Part shown: positions 25,426 to 32,357 of the stretch, in pieces
Numbering within the stretch: the first letter of the stretch is position 1
How the letters are laid out: every line of letters starts with the position of its first letter
Assembly: GCA_019454165.1 (NCBI GenBank)
Contig: CP075367.1
Location: forward strand, 891,971 to 955,970
From: Anaerolineales bacterium
Lineage (GTDB): Bacteria; Chloroflexota; Anaerolineae; Anaerolineales; UBA11579
DNA length: 64,000 nt
Direction of reading: 5' to 3'
Made by a program: the position numbers and the translations under genes
The notes under the pieces: generated by a model
The model's input: only the letters and a program-made list of their open reading frames with translations
What the model was told of the DNA's origin: nothing
Database searches by the model: none

Positions 25426-25929
25426 ATGTTGGACTTACAAATACTCCTAACTCACAGTCTTTTTGGCATTGTGGCCATCAGCGGCATTATTCTTGTCGTT
25501 GGCGTCAAGCGGCCGCGTTGGTTCCTCGAGAAGAAGAATGTGCCGCCAGACATTCTGGCCGCGGTGCCGCCGCGCACGGACGCCGAACGACGCCAGTCCT
25601 TGTGGGCGGCGATCCCGCTGGCTTTTCTCCTGCTCGGCCTCGTCTTCTACTCCACCTATGTCTTTGGCCAGGCCAGCGGCGCCGGCTTCGGTGCGCTGTT
25701 CCTGCATGCGCTCATCCTCATCCTGGTCGTGAGCACCTTCGACCTGGTGGTTATCGATTGGCTGTTGCTCAACACCATCACCCCGCGCCAGTTCGTTTAC
25801 CCCGGAACAGAAGGATTTGCGGGCTACAAGGACTACGGCTTCCACGGCCGTGCGCATTTACGCGCGCTGCCCGGCCAGGCTGTCTTTGCTGTGCTCGTGG
25901 CGGGCATCGTGACGCTTCTGCTTGCATAA
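25426..25929 (+). CDS. Membrane protein, first of two tandem paralogs
   Basis: 167 residues with four hydrophobic segments (about 8-26, 58-78, 90-112 and 147-166). Shared with the next gene: VPPDILA, YSTYxFxQxSGAGxGxLFLHAL, STFDLxxIDWxxLNTxTP and PGTEGxAGYKDYGFH. The last motif is a charged loop between segments three and four. I do not recognise a named family. The position 4 bases after the perfect palindrome implies tight regulation. No ribosome site lies between palindrome and ATG. Confidence 0.8.
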   Translation: MLDLQILLTHSLFGIVAISGIILVVGVKRPRWFLEKKNVPPDILAAVPPRTDAERRQSLWAAIPLAFLLLGLVFYSTYVFGQASGAGFGALFLHALILILVVSTFDLVVIDWLLLNTITPRQFVYPGTEGFAGYKDYGFHGRAHLRALPGQAVFAVLVAGIVTLLLA

Positions 25930-25981
25930 CCTTTTTGCAGACCCTGTTTGCAGTTTAGAATGAGCGCAGGAGATCTATTCG

Positions 25982-26491
25982 ATGCTTGACTGGACCAAAC
26001 TGATCATGGATGGCGGCATCTTCACTGCCGTGTTTACTGGGCTGGTGTTGTACACCGCCATGAACAAGCCGCGCGTGTTTCTGACGCCCGGCGAAGTGCC
26101 GCCGGACATTCTGGCCAAGGCCAAGCCGCTGAGCAAGCAGGAGAAGGAACAGGCTCAGAAGGCCATGTTCCCGCTGATGGTGATCCTGGTGGGCGGCACG
26201 CTGTACTCTACCTATACCTTTGCTCAACAGAGTGGGGCTGGTTATGGCACATTGTTTCTGCATGCGCTGCTGATCCAGCTCATCATCACGACGTTCGATC
26301 TGATCTTCATTGACTGGTTCATTCTCAATACGCTGACGCCGAAGTGGGCCGTCTTCCCCGGCACCGAAGGGCTGGCCGGATACAAAGATTACGGCTTCCA
26401 CGCCAAAGTGCATCTCAAGCTGCTGCCGCGCCAGATCGTGGGCGCTATGGTGATCGCTGGGATCAGTTTGTTGCTGGCGAATTTTCTGTAG
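25982..26491 (+). CDS. Membrane protein, second of two tandem paralogs
   Basis: 169 residues, clearly homologous along its length to the preceding gene (VPPDILAKAKPL, YSTYTFAQQSGAGYGTLFLHAL, TTFDLIFIDWFILNTLTP, PGTEGLAGYKDYGFH). It has an AGGAG site and follows by 52 bases, so the two are probably co-transcribed and may form a heteromer. Four membrane segments predicted. Function unknown. Confidence 0.8.
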   Translation: MLDWTKLIMDGGIFTAVFTGLVLYTAMNKPRVFLTPGEVPPDILAKAKPLSKQEKEQAQKAMFPLMVILVGGTLYSTYTFAQQSGAGYGTLFLHALLIQLIITTFDLIFIDWFILNTLTPKWAVFPGTEGLAGYKDYGFHAKVHLKLLPRQIVGAMVIAGISLLLANFL

Positions 26492-26495
26492 AGAT

Positions 26496-26529
26496 AAAAA
26501 AAAGCCCCGTGTACACGGGGCTTTTTTGT
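26496..26529. terminator. Bidirectional rho-independent terminator
   Basis: A-run, self-complementary stem GCCCCGTGTACACGGGGC and T-run between the membrane paralogs and the convergent pstB. Confidence 0.92.
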
Positions 26530-26530
26530 T

Positions 26531-27286
26531 TTAGTAGAACTCGCCTTGTAGATAGGCGCGGGTGCGGTCGTTCTTGGGTGCGCTGAGCACCTGCTCGGCC
26601 GGGCCGGCCTCCACCACTTCACCCAGATACATGAAGACCAGATAGTCGGCCAGATGGCGGGCCTGGCGCAGCACATGCGACACTAGCACCACGGTGTAAT
26701 CCTTCTTGAGCTCCTCGAGACGCTCTTCGATGAACTTGGCCGAGATCGGATCCAGCGAGGAGGTGGGCTCATCACCCAGGATCACTTCCGGCTCCACGGC
26801 CAGGCCGCGGGCCAGGCATAGGCGCTGCTGCTGGCCGATGGATAGATCGCGGGCGGGGGTGTTCAGGCGGCCCTTGACCTCATCCCACAGACCGGCGACT
26901 TCAAGATAGTGCTTCACCTTGTCGCGCAGCTCCTTGCCGCGCGCCAGCTTGTGGATGCGCATGCCATAGGCCACGTTCTCGAAGATCGACATGGGCAGCG
27001 GGAACGGGCGCTGGGCGATGAGGCCGACCTTGGTGCGCACCTCGGTCACTTCCACATCCGGGGCGTACAGATCGACCCCGTCCAGCTCCACATGGCCGGT
27101 CACCTGGGTGTCGTCGGCCAGATCATGAAAACGGTTGAGGGTCTTGAGCAGGGTCGACTTGCCGCAGCCCGAAGGGCCGACGATGACCGTGATCTGGCCG
27201 CGCGGCAGGTCCAGATTGATGTCCTTGAGCGCGTGGACTTTGTTGTAGTAGACGTTGAGGTCGCGGATCTTGATCTGAGTTTCCAA
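26531..27286 (-). CDS. pstB: Phosphate ABC transporter ATP-binding protein
   Basis: 251 residues. Walker A GPSGCGKSTLL, Q-loop region GLIAQRPFPLPMSIFENV, signature LSIGQQQRLCLARGLA and Walker B VILGDEPTSSLDP are all intact. PstB powers high-affinity phosphate import at the membrane. It is the last gene of pstSCAB, 13 bases after pstA. No phoU, phoB or phoR gene is nearby. Confidence 0.96.
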   Translation of the reverse strand: METQIKIRDLNVYYNKVHALKDINLDLPRGQITVIVGPSGCGKSTLLKTLNRFHDLADDTQVTGHVELDGVDLYAPDVEVTEVRTKVGLIAQRPFPLPMSIFENVAYGMRIHKLARGKELRDKVKHYLEVAGLWDEVKGRLNTPARDLSIGQQQRLCLARGLAVEPEVILGDEPTSSLDPISAKFIEERLEELKKDYTVVLVSHVLRQARHLADYLVFMYLGEVVEAGPAEQVLSAPKNDRTRAYLQGEFY

Positions 27287-27299
27287 TGGTGGCCTCTTG

Positions 27300-28160
27300 T
27301 TAGCGAATTACGTTGCGGCTGAGACGGCGCGCCAGGAAGCGCGAAAGCATGCTGATGAAAAGAATGAGTACGGTGAGCACCAAGGCGGTGGCGTAGCCGT
27401 TGCCGCGCACCTCGGGGAAGGGTGAGCCGAGCTGGAAGAAGACCGCCAGCGGCAGGGAGGCCGAGGGGCTGGCCAGCGAGGTGGGGATGCGGTCACTGAA
27501 GCCGGCGGTGAACAGCACCGAGGCGGCGTCGCCGATGCCGCGGCCGAAGGCCAGCAGCACGGCGGTGACCAGGCCCGGCAGAGCCTGGCGCACCAATACG
27601 CTCCAGGCAGCTTCCAGACGGGTGGCGCCCAGGCTGTAGGCCGCCTGGCTGAGTTCGGAGGGAACCATGCGCATCACCTCGTCCATCGAACGCACCATGA
27701 TGGGGATCTGCAGCAGGGTCAGCACCAGGATGCCGGCGCCCAGCGAGGCGCGCATGCCAAAGGCGATCATGATGGTGAAGCCGAACGCGCCGTATACGAG
27801 GGAGGGAATGCCCCACAAAACGTCCAGCGCCATGCGCAGCAAAGAGGCCAGGCGGCTGGCACCGGTATAGACATTGATGCCAAAGGCGATCGGCAGGCTG
27901 ATGAACAGGGCCAGCAGAGTGCCGCCGCCGGCCAGCAGCAGCGAGCCGACGATGGCGTTGAGGATGCCGCCCTCGCCGCCGAGGAAGAAGCCGCCCTGCG
28001 GCGTTTTGGTGATGAGGTCGAGATCAAGGAAGGGCAGGCCGCGTATGAAGATGGTGACCAGAATGGCGGCCAGCACGCCCACCAGCACTAAACTGGCAAG
28101 CTGCATGATGGTGCGCATGGCGCGGTCTTCCAAGTGGGCCAGGGTCCAGCGTTTTTTCAT
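27300..28160 (-). CDS. pstA: Phosphate ABC transporter permease PstA
   Basis: 286 residues with six membrane segments. The inner-membrane-transport EAA-type loop is seen in AAYSLGATRLEAAWSVLVRQALPGLVTAVLLAFGRGIGDAA. It pairs with PstC to form the phosphate channel. The start overlaps the pstC stop by 4 bases (ATGA). Confidence 0.95.
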   Translation of the reverse strand: MKKRWTLAHLEDRAMRTIMQLASLVLVGVLAAILVTIFIRGLPFLDLDLITKTPQGGFFLGGEGGILNAIVGSLLLAGGGTLLALFISLPIAFGINVYTGASRLASLLRMALDVLWGIPSLVYGAFGFTIMIAFGMRASLGAGILVLTLLQIPIMVRSMDEVMRMVPSELSQAAYSLGATRLEAAWSVLVRQALPGLVTAVLLAFGRGIGDAASVLFTAGFSDRIPTSLASPSASLPLAVFFQLGSPFPEVRGNGYATALVLTVLILFISMLSRFLARRLSRNVIR

Positions 28161-29113
28161 ACCTGTGCTCTCCGGTTGGCGCGAATGAGCACGAGGGCCG
28201 CGCCGAGATTGAAGATGATGACGATGACCAGCAGCAAGAGCGCCGCGCCCATCAGCGCCGAATCATAGAGGGGAATGGACATCATCTCGCCATAGTTGTT
28301 GGCGATCAGGGCGGTCAGCGGATAGCCGGGGTCGAAGATGGAGCGGGGGATCAGGGGCGTGTTGCCGACCACCATCATGACCGCCAGGGTTTCGCCAAAG
28401 GCGCGCGAGAGGCCCATCACGATGGCGGCGATAAGGCCGGGCATGGCGCGGGGCAGCACCACCTTTTTGATGGTCTGCCAGCGGGTGGCGCCCAGCGCCA
28501 GCGAGCCGTGGCGCAACCCGTCGGGGACGGAGCGCAGCACTTCGATGGATACGGAAATGATGATGGGCGAGATCATGACGGCCAGCACAATGCCGCCGCT
28601 CAGGATGGAGTAGCCGGTGGGGTTGTTGGCGGCGAACAACGGGATGCTGCCCAGCCAGGGCTGCACAAAGCCGGAGATCTGCGGCACAAGCGGCACGATC
28701 ACCAGCAGCCCCCATACGCCGTAAACGACGGAAGGGATGCCGGCCAGCAGGTCAATCGCCGGCAGGATGGCGGTGAGCGCCCGCCGCTTGGCGTACTCCA
28801 CCAGGAAGAGCGAAGTGAGCATGCACAGCGGCGCGGCCAGCAGCAGGGCCAGCAGGGTGACCGAGAGCGTGCCGCTGATGAAGGTCAGCAGGCCGAACTC
28901 GCCGGCGGAGGGGCGCCACTGCATCCCGCTGAGGATCTCCCATACGCTGCTGTGCTCCAGCAGCGGCTGGGTGCGCAGGAAGAAGCCCACCACCATGATG
29001 AGCAGCAGGAACAAAGGAAAACTGGCTGCCAGTCGGTAATTCCTGGCAGCCAGTTCGTCTTTGCGGATGCGGCGTGCCTGCGTATGGAGTTTTGGGTCTT
29101 GTGTCGTCTGCAA
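28157..29113 (-). CDS. pstC: Phosphate ABC transporter permease PstC (TTG start)
   Basis: 318 residues when begun at the TTG at 29113, preceded by an AAGGGA site. The open frame runs further upstream but would overlap pstS, and no ATG or GTG sits in the gap. Features: first membrane segment LAASFPLFLLLIMVVGFFL, GIPSVVYGVWGLLVIVPLV and the loop LRHGSLALGATRWQTIKKVVLPRAMPGLIAAIVMGLSRAFGETLA, typical of PstC. It forms the channel with PstA. Confidence 0.93.
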   Translation of the reverse strand: MQTTQDPKLHTQARRIRKDELAARNYRLAASFPLFLLLIMVVGFFLRTQPLLEHSSVWEILSGMQWRPSAGEFGLLTFISGTLSVTLLALLLAAPLCMLTSLFLVEYAKRRALTAILPAIDLLAGIPSVVYGVWGLLVIVPLVPQISGFVQPWLGSIPLFAANNPTGYSILSGGIVLAVMISPIIISVSIEVLRSVPDGLRHGSLALGATRWQTIKKVVLPRAMPGLIAAIVMGLSRAFGETLAVMMVVGNTPLIPRSIFDPGYPLTALIANNYGEMMSIPLYDSALMGAALLLLVIVIIFNLGAALVLIRANRRAQV

Positions 29114-29141
29114 GCGCGCGGTTTCCCTTCGTGTTGCGAGT

Positions 29142-30089
29142 TTAAGGCAGTCTTGAGATCTCCCCAGCCAACTCGTCGGCTGAGAGCGGCACATAGCCTG
29201 CCTCGGCGACAAACGCTTGGCCATCGCTGTAGATCCAGCGCAGGAAGTCAAGTGTATCGCCACTTGGCTGTCCCTTGGTGACCACATACAGCAAGCGGGA
29301 GGGCGGAGAGGGGTAGTCGCCATCGAGGATGGCCTGGACTGCCTCTTCGCGGGTCTCCAGCAGTTCGTGTTCTTCGATCTGCCCGTTGGTGTTCAGGTCA
29401 ACCGGGGCAACGACCGCGCCGGCTACCGGCACGCCCGTGCTGAAATCGTACACGAAACCGAGGTTGTTATAACCGATTCCGAGCGGGTCGTTCAAGACTG
29501 CGGTGAGCAAACCGGGGTCGCCATCCACGCCAATGCCCTTCAGGTCTTCCTGTGCGTCTGCCCCGTAGAACAGGGCGATCATCTCAGCCGCGCCGGCTGA
29601 ATCGGAGCGGGTGTAGACGTTGACTGCATCGGTGATGCTGGGGTCGCCCAGCAGATCGCCCCAGGTGCTGAACTCCTGCGTGACGTAGAGCTTGTTCAGC
29701 GCTTCGGTGGTCAGGCCGCGCTCGAGGATCAGGTCAAGGTAAGGATTGTTAGCGTTCACGACCACGAAGACTGCATCGCGCGCCACGGCAAAGCCAACCG
29801 CGCCCAGCTCGATCTCTTCCGTGCGGAGTTCACGTGACACCATGCCAAAATCGGTGGCCCCGGCCAGGACATCTGAAATGCCCTTGCCTGCGCCGCCGCC
29901 GGTGATGTCAAAGGCAACGTGCGGGTTTTCGCTTGAATACTCCTCGGCGTAGCGCTGCATCATGGGGTAGAGGGCAAATGCGCCTGAGCTGGAGAGTGTG
30001 ACAGTGGGCTGATCCGCGCTCCCGCCACAGGCGGCCAGCAGCAGGCCGGCGATGATGAGCAGGCTAAACACAATGTGTTTGGTCTTCAT
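29142..30089 (-). CDS. pstS: Phosphate-binding lipoprotein PstS
   Basis: 315 residues. Lipoprotein signal ends AGLLLAAC. The phosphate-site motifs are present: TLSSSGAFALYPMMQRYA, FDITGGGAGKGISDVLAGATDFGMVSR, and YTRSDSAGAAEM. The last strand LLYVVTKGQPSGDTLDFLRWIYSDGQAFVAEAGYVPL is also PstS-typical. It is the first gene of pstSCAB, behind a good promoter. Confidence 0.95.
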   Translation of the reverse strand: MKTKHIVFSLLIIAGLLLAACGGSADQPTVTLSSSGAFALYPMMQRYAEEYSSENPHVAFDITGGGAGKGISDVLAGATDFGMVSRELRTEEIELGAVGFAVARDAVFVVVNANNPYLDLILERGLTTEALNKLYVTQEFSTWGDLLGDPSITDAVNVYTRSDSAGAAEMIALFYGADAQEDLKGIGVDGDPGLLTAVLNDPLGIGYNNLGFVYDFSTGVPVAGAVVAPVDLNTNGQIEEHELLETREEAVQAILDGDYPSPPSRLLYVVTKGQPSGDTLDFLRWIYSDGQAFVAEAGYVPLSADELAGEISRLP

Positions 30090-30128
30090 AAGGCTCCCTT
30101 TGTATATAAACCAGATAGATTTGGTCTA

Positions 30129-30157
30129 CTTATATCTGCATTACGAAACCTTGTCAA
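30129..30157 (-). promoter_or_regulatory. Promoter of pstSCAB
   Basis: On the minus strand TTGACA (30157-30152), 17-base spacer and TATAAG (30134-30129), about 40 bases before the pstS start codon, which has an AAGGGAG site. No convincing Pho box repeat was identified. Confidence 0.82.
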
Positions 30158-30201
30158 TTCGCAAAACGAGCGGGCGGCGAGGATTGTGATGGGCAACCAG
30201 G

Positions 30202-31581
30202 TCAGGCCTGGTTGAGGGCTTCCTTCAGGGTATCTTCTTCGCTCTGGCTTTTGATGGTCACGTCAGGGATCTCGTCCTGCACGTTGCGCAGGCGCGGGCT
30301 GCCCAGGGCCAGGATGGAGATGGCCAGGACCAGCAGGCCGATCACGGCGAAGAACAGCGCCATGCCGCGGCCGGGGCCAACGCCCACCCATTGCCCAAGC
30401 AGAGTATCCGCCAGTGCGCCGCCCGGCATCAGGGCCGGGCCAAACACGCGGTCCACCAGCGGGCCGGACAGCAGGATGGCGATGGGGGCGGTGAACTGCG
30501 CCAGCATGCGCCGCACCGAGAATACACGGCCCTGCAGGTCAGGCTCGGTCTTGCTTTGCCAGAGCGCCTGGCTGCTGCCGTTCATGATCGGCAGCACCAG
30601 CATGGAGAAGAAGCCGGTTATGGCGATCAGAGGCAGGCTGGCCGGCATGAGCAGGAACAGGAGCATGACGCCCATCCAGATGCCGGTCAGCAGCACGCCA
30701 TAGACGCGGCGCTTGGGGCCGCCCCAGGCGCTCATGATGAAGGTACCCACCAGCATGCCGGCGCCTACGATGGAGCCAACGAAGCCGGCCTGGGCAGGCG
30801 TGCCCAGGTTGAGCAGCAGCGGGGTCCACAAGGGTTGCAGCATGGTGAAGAACAGGTTGATGCCGGCGAAGTACATCAGCAACTGGAACAGGCCGGGGCG
30901 ATTGCGAATGTAGGTGAAGCCGGTGCGGATGCTGGCCATGATGGAGGGCTTGTTGGCGGCTTCCTCGGCGGTGCGCACGGGTTCGGGGATGCGGACGTAC
31001 AGCAGCGTGCCGACCGCGAACAGGAAGGTGATCACATCCACCATGATGATGTTAGGGATGCCCCAGGTGAGGAACAGCGCACCGGCGATGGCCGGAGCGG
31101 CCAGCTGCGAAATGGCATCCGCCATTTGCACCATGCCGCTGGCGCGGCCGAGCTGAGCCTGCGGCACCAGCATGGTGGTGGCGGCGGAGTAGGCCGGCCA
31201 TTGGAAGGTGTTGAACAGCGAGGCCACGAAGTTGGCGACGTAGATGTGCCAGATCTGCAAATTGTCGGTCAGGATCAGCGCCAGGATGGCCAGGGTGGTC
31301 ATGCCGGCCCCGGTATCGCTCAGGATCATCATCCAGCGGCGCGGGAAGCGGTCCACCAAGGCGCCGGCGACCGGCGAGAACAGTACGCCGGGCAGCGTGA
31401 AGGCCAGGATGCTCATGGCGAAGGCGGTGATGGAGGTGGTCTCCTGGTAGACGTATACGCCGAGGGCGAAGCCGGTGAGGCCGGAGCCCAACAGCGAGAC
31501 CAGTTGGCCGAGCCAGATGATATAGAAGGTGCGCATGCTTTGGGGCTGCCCCGGGGCGGGGGCGGATGCAGTAGCGGTCAT
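30202..31581 (-). CDS. MFS transporter (EntS/MFS_3-like exporter)
   Basis: 459 residues from the ATG at 31581. About twelve membrane segments. MRTFYIIWLGQLVSLLGSGLTGFALGVYVYQET opens like the MFS_3 drug/siderophore exporter group, followed by LFSPVAGALVDRFPRRWMMILSD, the conserved loop between segments 2 and 3. An acidic C-terminal tail of about 35 residues is cytoplasmic. The open frame continues upstream to 31803 but that part is antisense to a tRNA gene. Substrate unknown. Confidence 0.9.
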   Translation of the reverse strand: MTATASAPAPGQPQSMRTFYIIWLGQLVSLLGSGLTGFALGVYVYQETTSITAFAMSILAFTLPGVLFSPVAGALVDRFPRRWMMILSDTGAGMTTLAILALILTDNLQIWHIYVANFVASLFNTFQWPAYSAATTMLVPQAQLGRASGMVQMADAISQLAAPAIAGALFLTWGIPNIIMVDVITFLFAVGTLLYVRIPEPVRTAEEAANKPSIMASIRTGFTYIRNRPGLFQLLMYFAGINLFFTMLQPLWTPLLLNLGTPAQAGFVGSIVGAGMLVGTFIMSAWGGPKRRVYGVLLTGIWMGVMLLFLLMPASLPLIAITGFFSMLVLPIMNGSSQALWQSKTEPDLQGRVFSVRRMLAQFTAPIAILLSGPLVDRVFGPALMPGGALADTLLGQWVGVGPGRGMALFFAVIGLLVLAISILALGSPRLRNVQDEIPDVTIKSQSEEDTLKEALNQA

Positions 31582-31683
31582 AGGTTTTGGTCTTTCAGGG
31601 GTAAGTTGGTGGGGTGCAATGCCTCGGCCGCCTGCGCGGCATGCCGATGCCCCAAGTATATACTGTTTGAAGTCTGGGTATTC

Positions 31684-31712
31684 TTGACAGTGCAGAAACG
31701 GCAAAGTACAAT
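31684..31712 (+). promoter_or_regulatory. Promoter of the tRNA-Ala genes
   Basis: TTGACA (31684-31689), 17-base spacer and TACAAT (31707-31712), 18 bases before the mature tRNA-Ala(CGC) 5' end. No further promoter was found before leuS, so the transcript may continue through both tRNAs and the T-box. Confidence 0.85.
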
Positions 31713-31729
31713 GCTGCCCTCTGTAACTA

Positions 31730-31802
31730 GGGCCTGTAGCGCAGTTGGGAGCGCGCATCAATCGCACTGATGAGGTCGAGGGTTCGAATCCCTCCAGGTC
31801 CA
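31730..31802 (+). tRNA. tRNA-Ala (anticodon CGC)
   Basis: 73 bases. Acceptor GGGCCTG/CAGGTCC (one G-U), D arm with GCGCAGTTGGGAGCGC, anticodon stem CATCA/TGATG enclosing ATCGCAC with anticodon CGC, T arm GAGGGTTCGAATCCCTC, discriminator A. CCA is not encoded. Confidence 0.95.
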
Positions 31803-31840
31803 CTGTGCGATGTTAGGCACTGGCACATTTACACCAAGCT

Positions 31841-31898
31841 GGTCTTCCGTTACTCGGCGAACCGAGTAGGAAGGCCAAACGCACGGCGAAACCGTGCG
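31841..31898 (+). other. Two hairpins in the spacer between the tRNA-Ala genes
   Basis: A long stem GGTCTTCC + TACTCGG pairs with CCGAGTA + GGAAGGCC around a CGAA loop (31841-31876). A short stem GCACGG/CCGTGC follows (31881-31898). They probably guide processing of the tandem transcript. Confidence 0.6.
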
Positions 31899-31901
31899 TA
31901 C

Positions 31902-31974
31902 GGGCCCATGGCGCAGCTGGGAGCGCGCCTCAATGGCATTGAGGAGGTCGAGGGTTCGAATCCCTCTGGGTCCA
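31902..31974 (+). tRNA. tRNA-Ala (anticodon GGC)
   Basis: 73 bases. Acceptor GGGCCCA/TGGGTCC, anticodon stem CCTCA/TGAGG enclosing ATGGCAT with anticodon GGC, T arm GAGGGTTCGAATCCCTC, discriminator A. D arm and T arm match the preceding tRNA-Ala. Confidence 0.95.
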
Positions 31975-32004
31975 CTAGCAAGACAAGTGAAGAGTGACCG
32001 GTGA

Positions 32005-32260
32005 GCAGTGAACCGGTTGCGCCGAGCAGGAGTAGTAGGTTCGCTTTACGCTCACAGAGAGTTGGGTGCAGTGGTGTAAGCCCGGCACGCGCAAAAGCAA
32101 ACTGAACTCGCCTGCCAGCCTTAACCGGTACGGCAGCGGGCGGCGCCCGATACAGCGTTGAAAAGTGGCCGGAGCAGTTGACCGGCAACCCGGGTGGTAC
32201 CGCGGGAGTTCTACTCTCGTCCCGATGCAAAGAAGCATCGAGCGACGAGAGTTTTTTGTT
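32005..32260 (+). promoter_or_regulatory. Leucine T-box leader of leuS
   Basis: The hallmark T-box bulge GGGTGGTACCGCG is at 32192-32204. It is followed by a terminator pairing ACTCTCGTC with GACGAGAGT and six T (to about 32257). The likely specifier codon is CTC (Leu) at 32107-32109 in GAACTCGCC of stem I. Uncharged tRNA-Leu would stabilise the antiterminator and let transcription reach leuS. The leader starts about 30 bases after tRNA-Ala(GGC). Confidence 0.92.
32213..32258 (+). terminator. T-box conditional terminator
   Basis: ACTCTCGTC pairs with GACGAGAGT, with an inner GATGC/GCATC stem, then TTTTTT. This is the default off-state of the leucine T-box. Confidence 0.88.
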
Positions 32261-32357
32261 TAAGTAAGTCAGCAGCAGTGAGTTTGCAATTGGAGATCGA
32301 GAGTAGAGATCGAGCTTAGAGCTTGTGGCTTATGGCTGACCGCTAACAAGGAGCGCA

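Noticed and set aside
29114..29323. 70-codon upstream extension of pstC
   Set aside because: It lies inside pstS, which has a complete binding-protein sequence; the TTG at 29113 behind AAGGGA is preferred.
31582..31803. Upstream extension of the MFS gene (DLEGFEPSTSS... reading)
   Set aside because: It is the antisense of tRNA-Ala(CGC); this reading is a well-known artefact of tRNA genes. The transporter starts at 31581.
31850..32230. 126-codon minus-strand ORF
   Set aside because: Antisense to tRNA-Ala(GGC) and the T-box leader; same artefact type.
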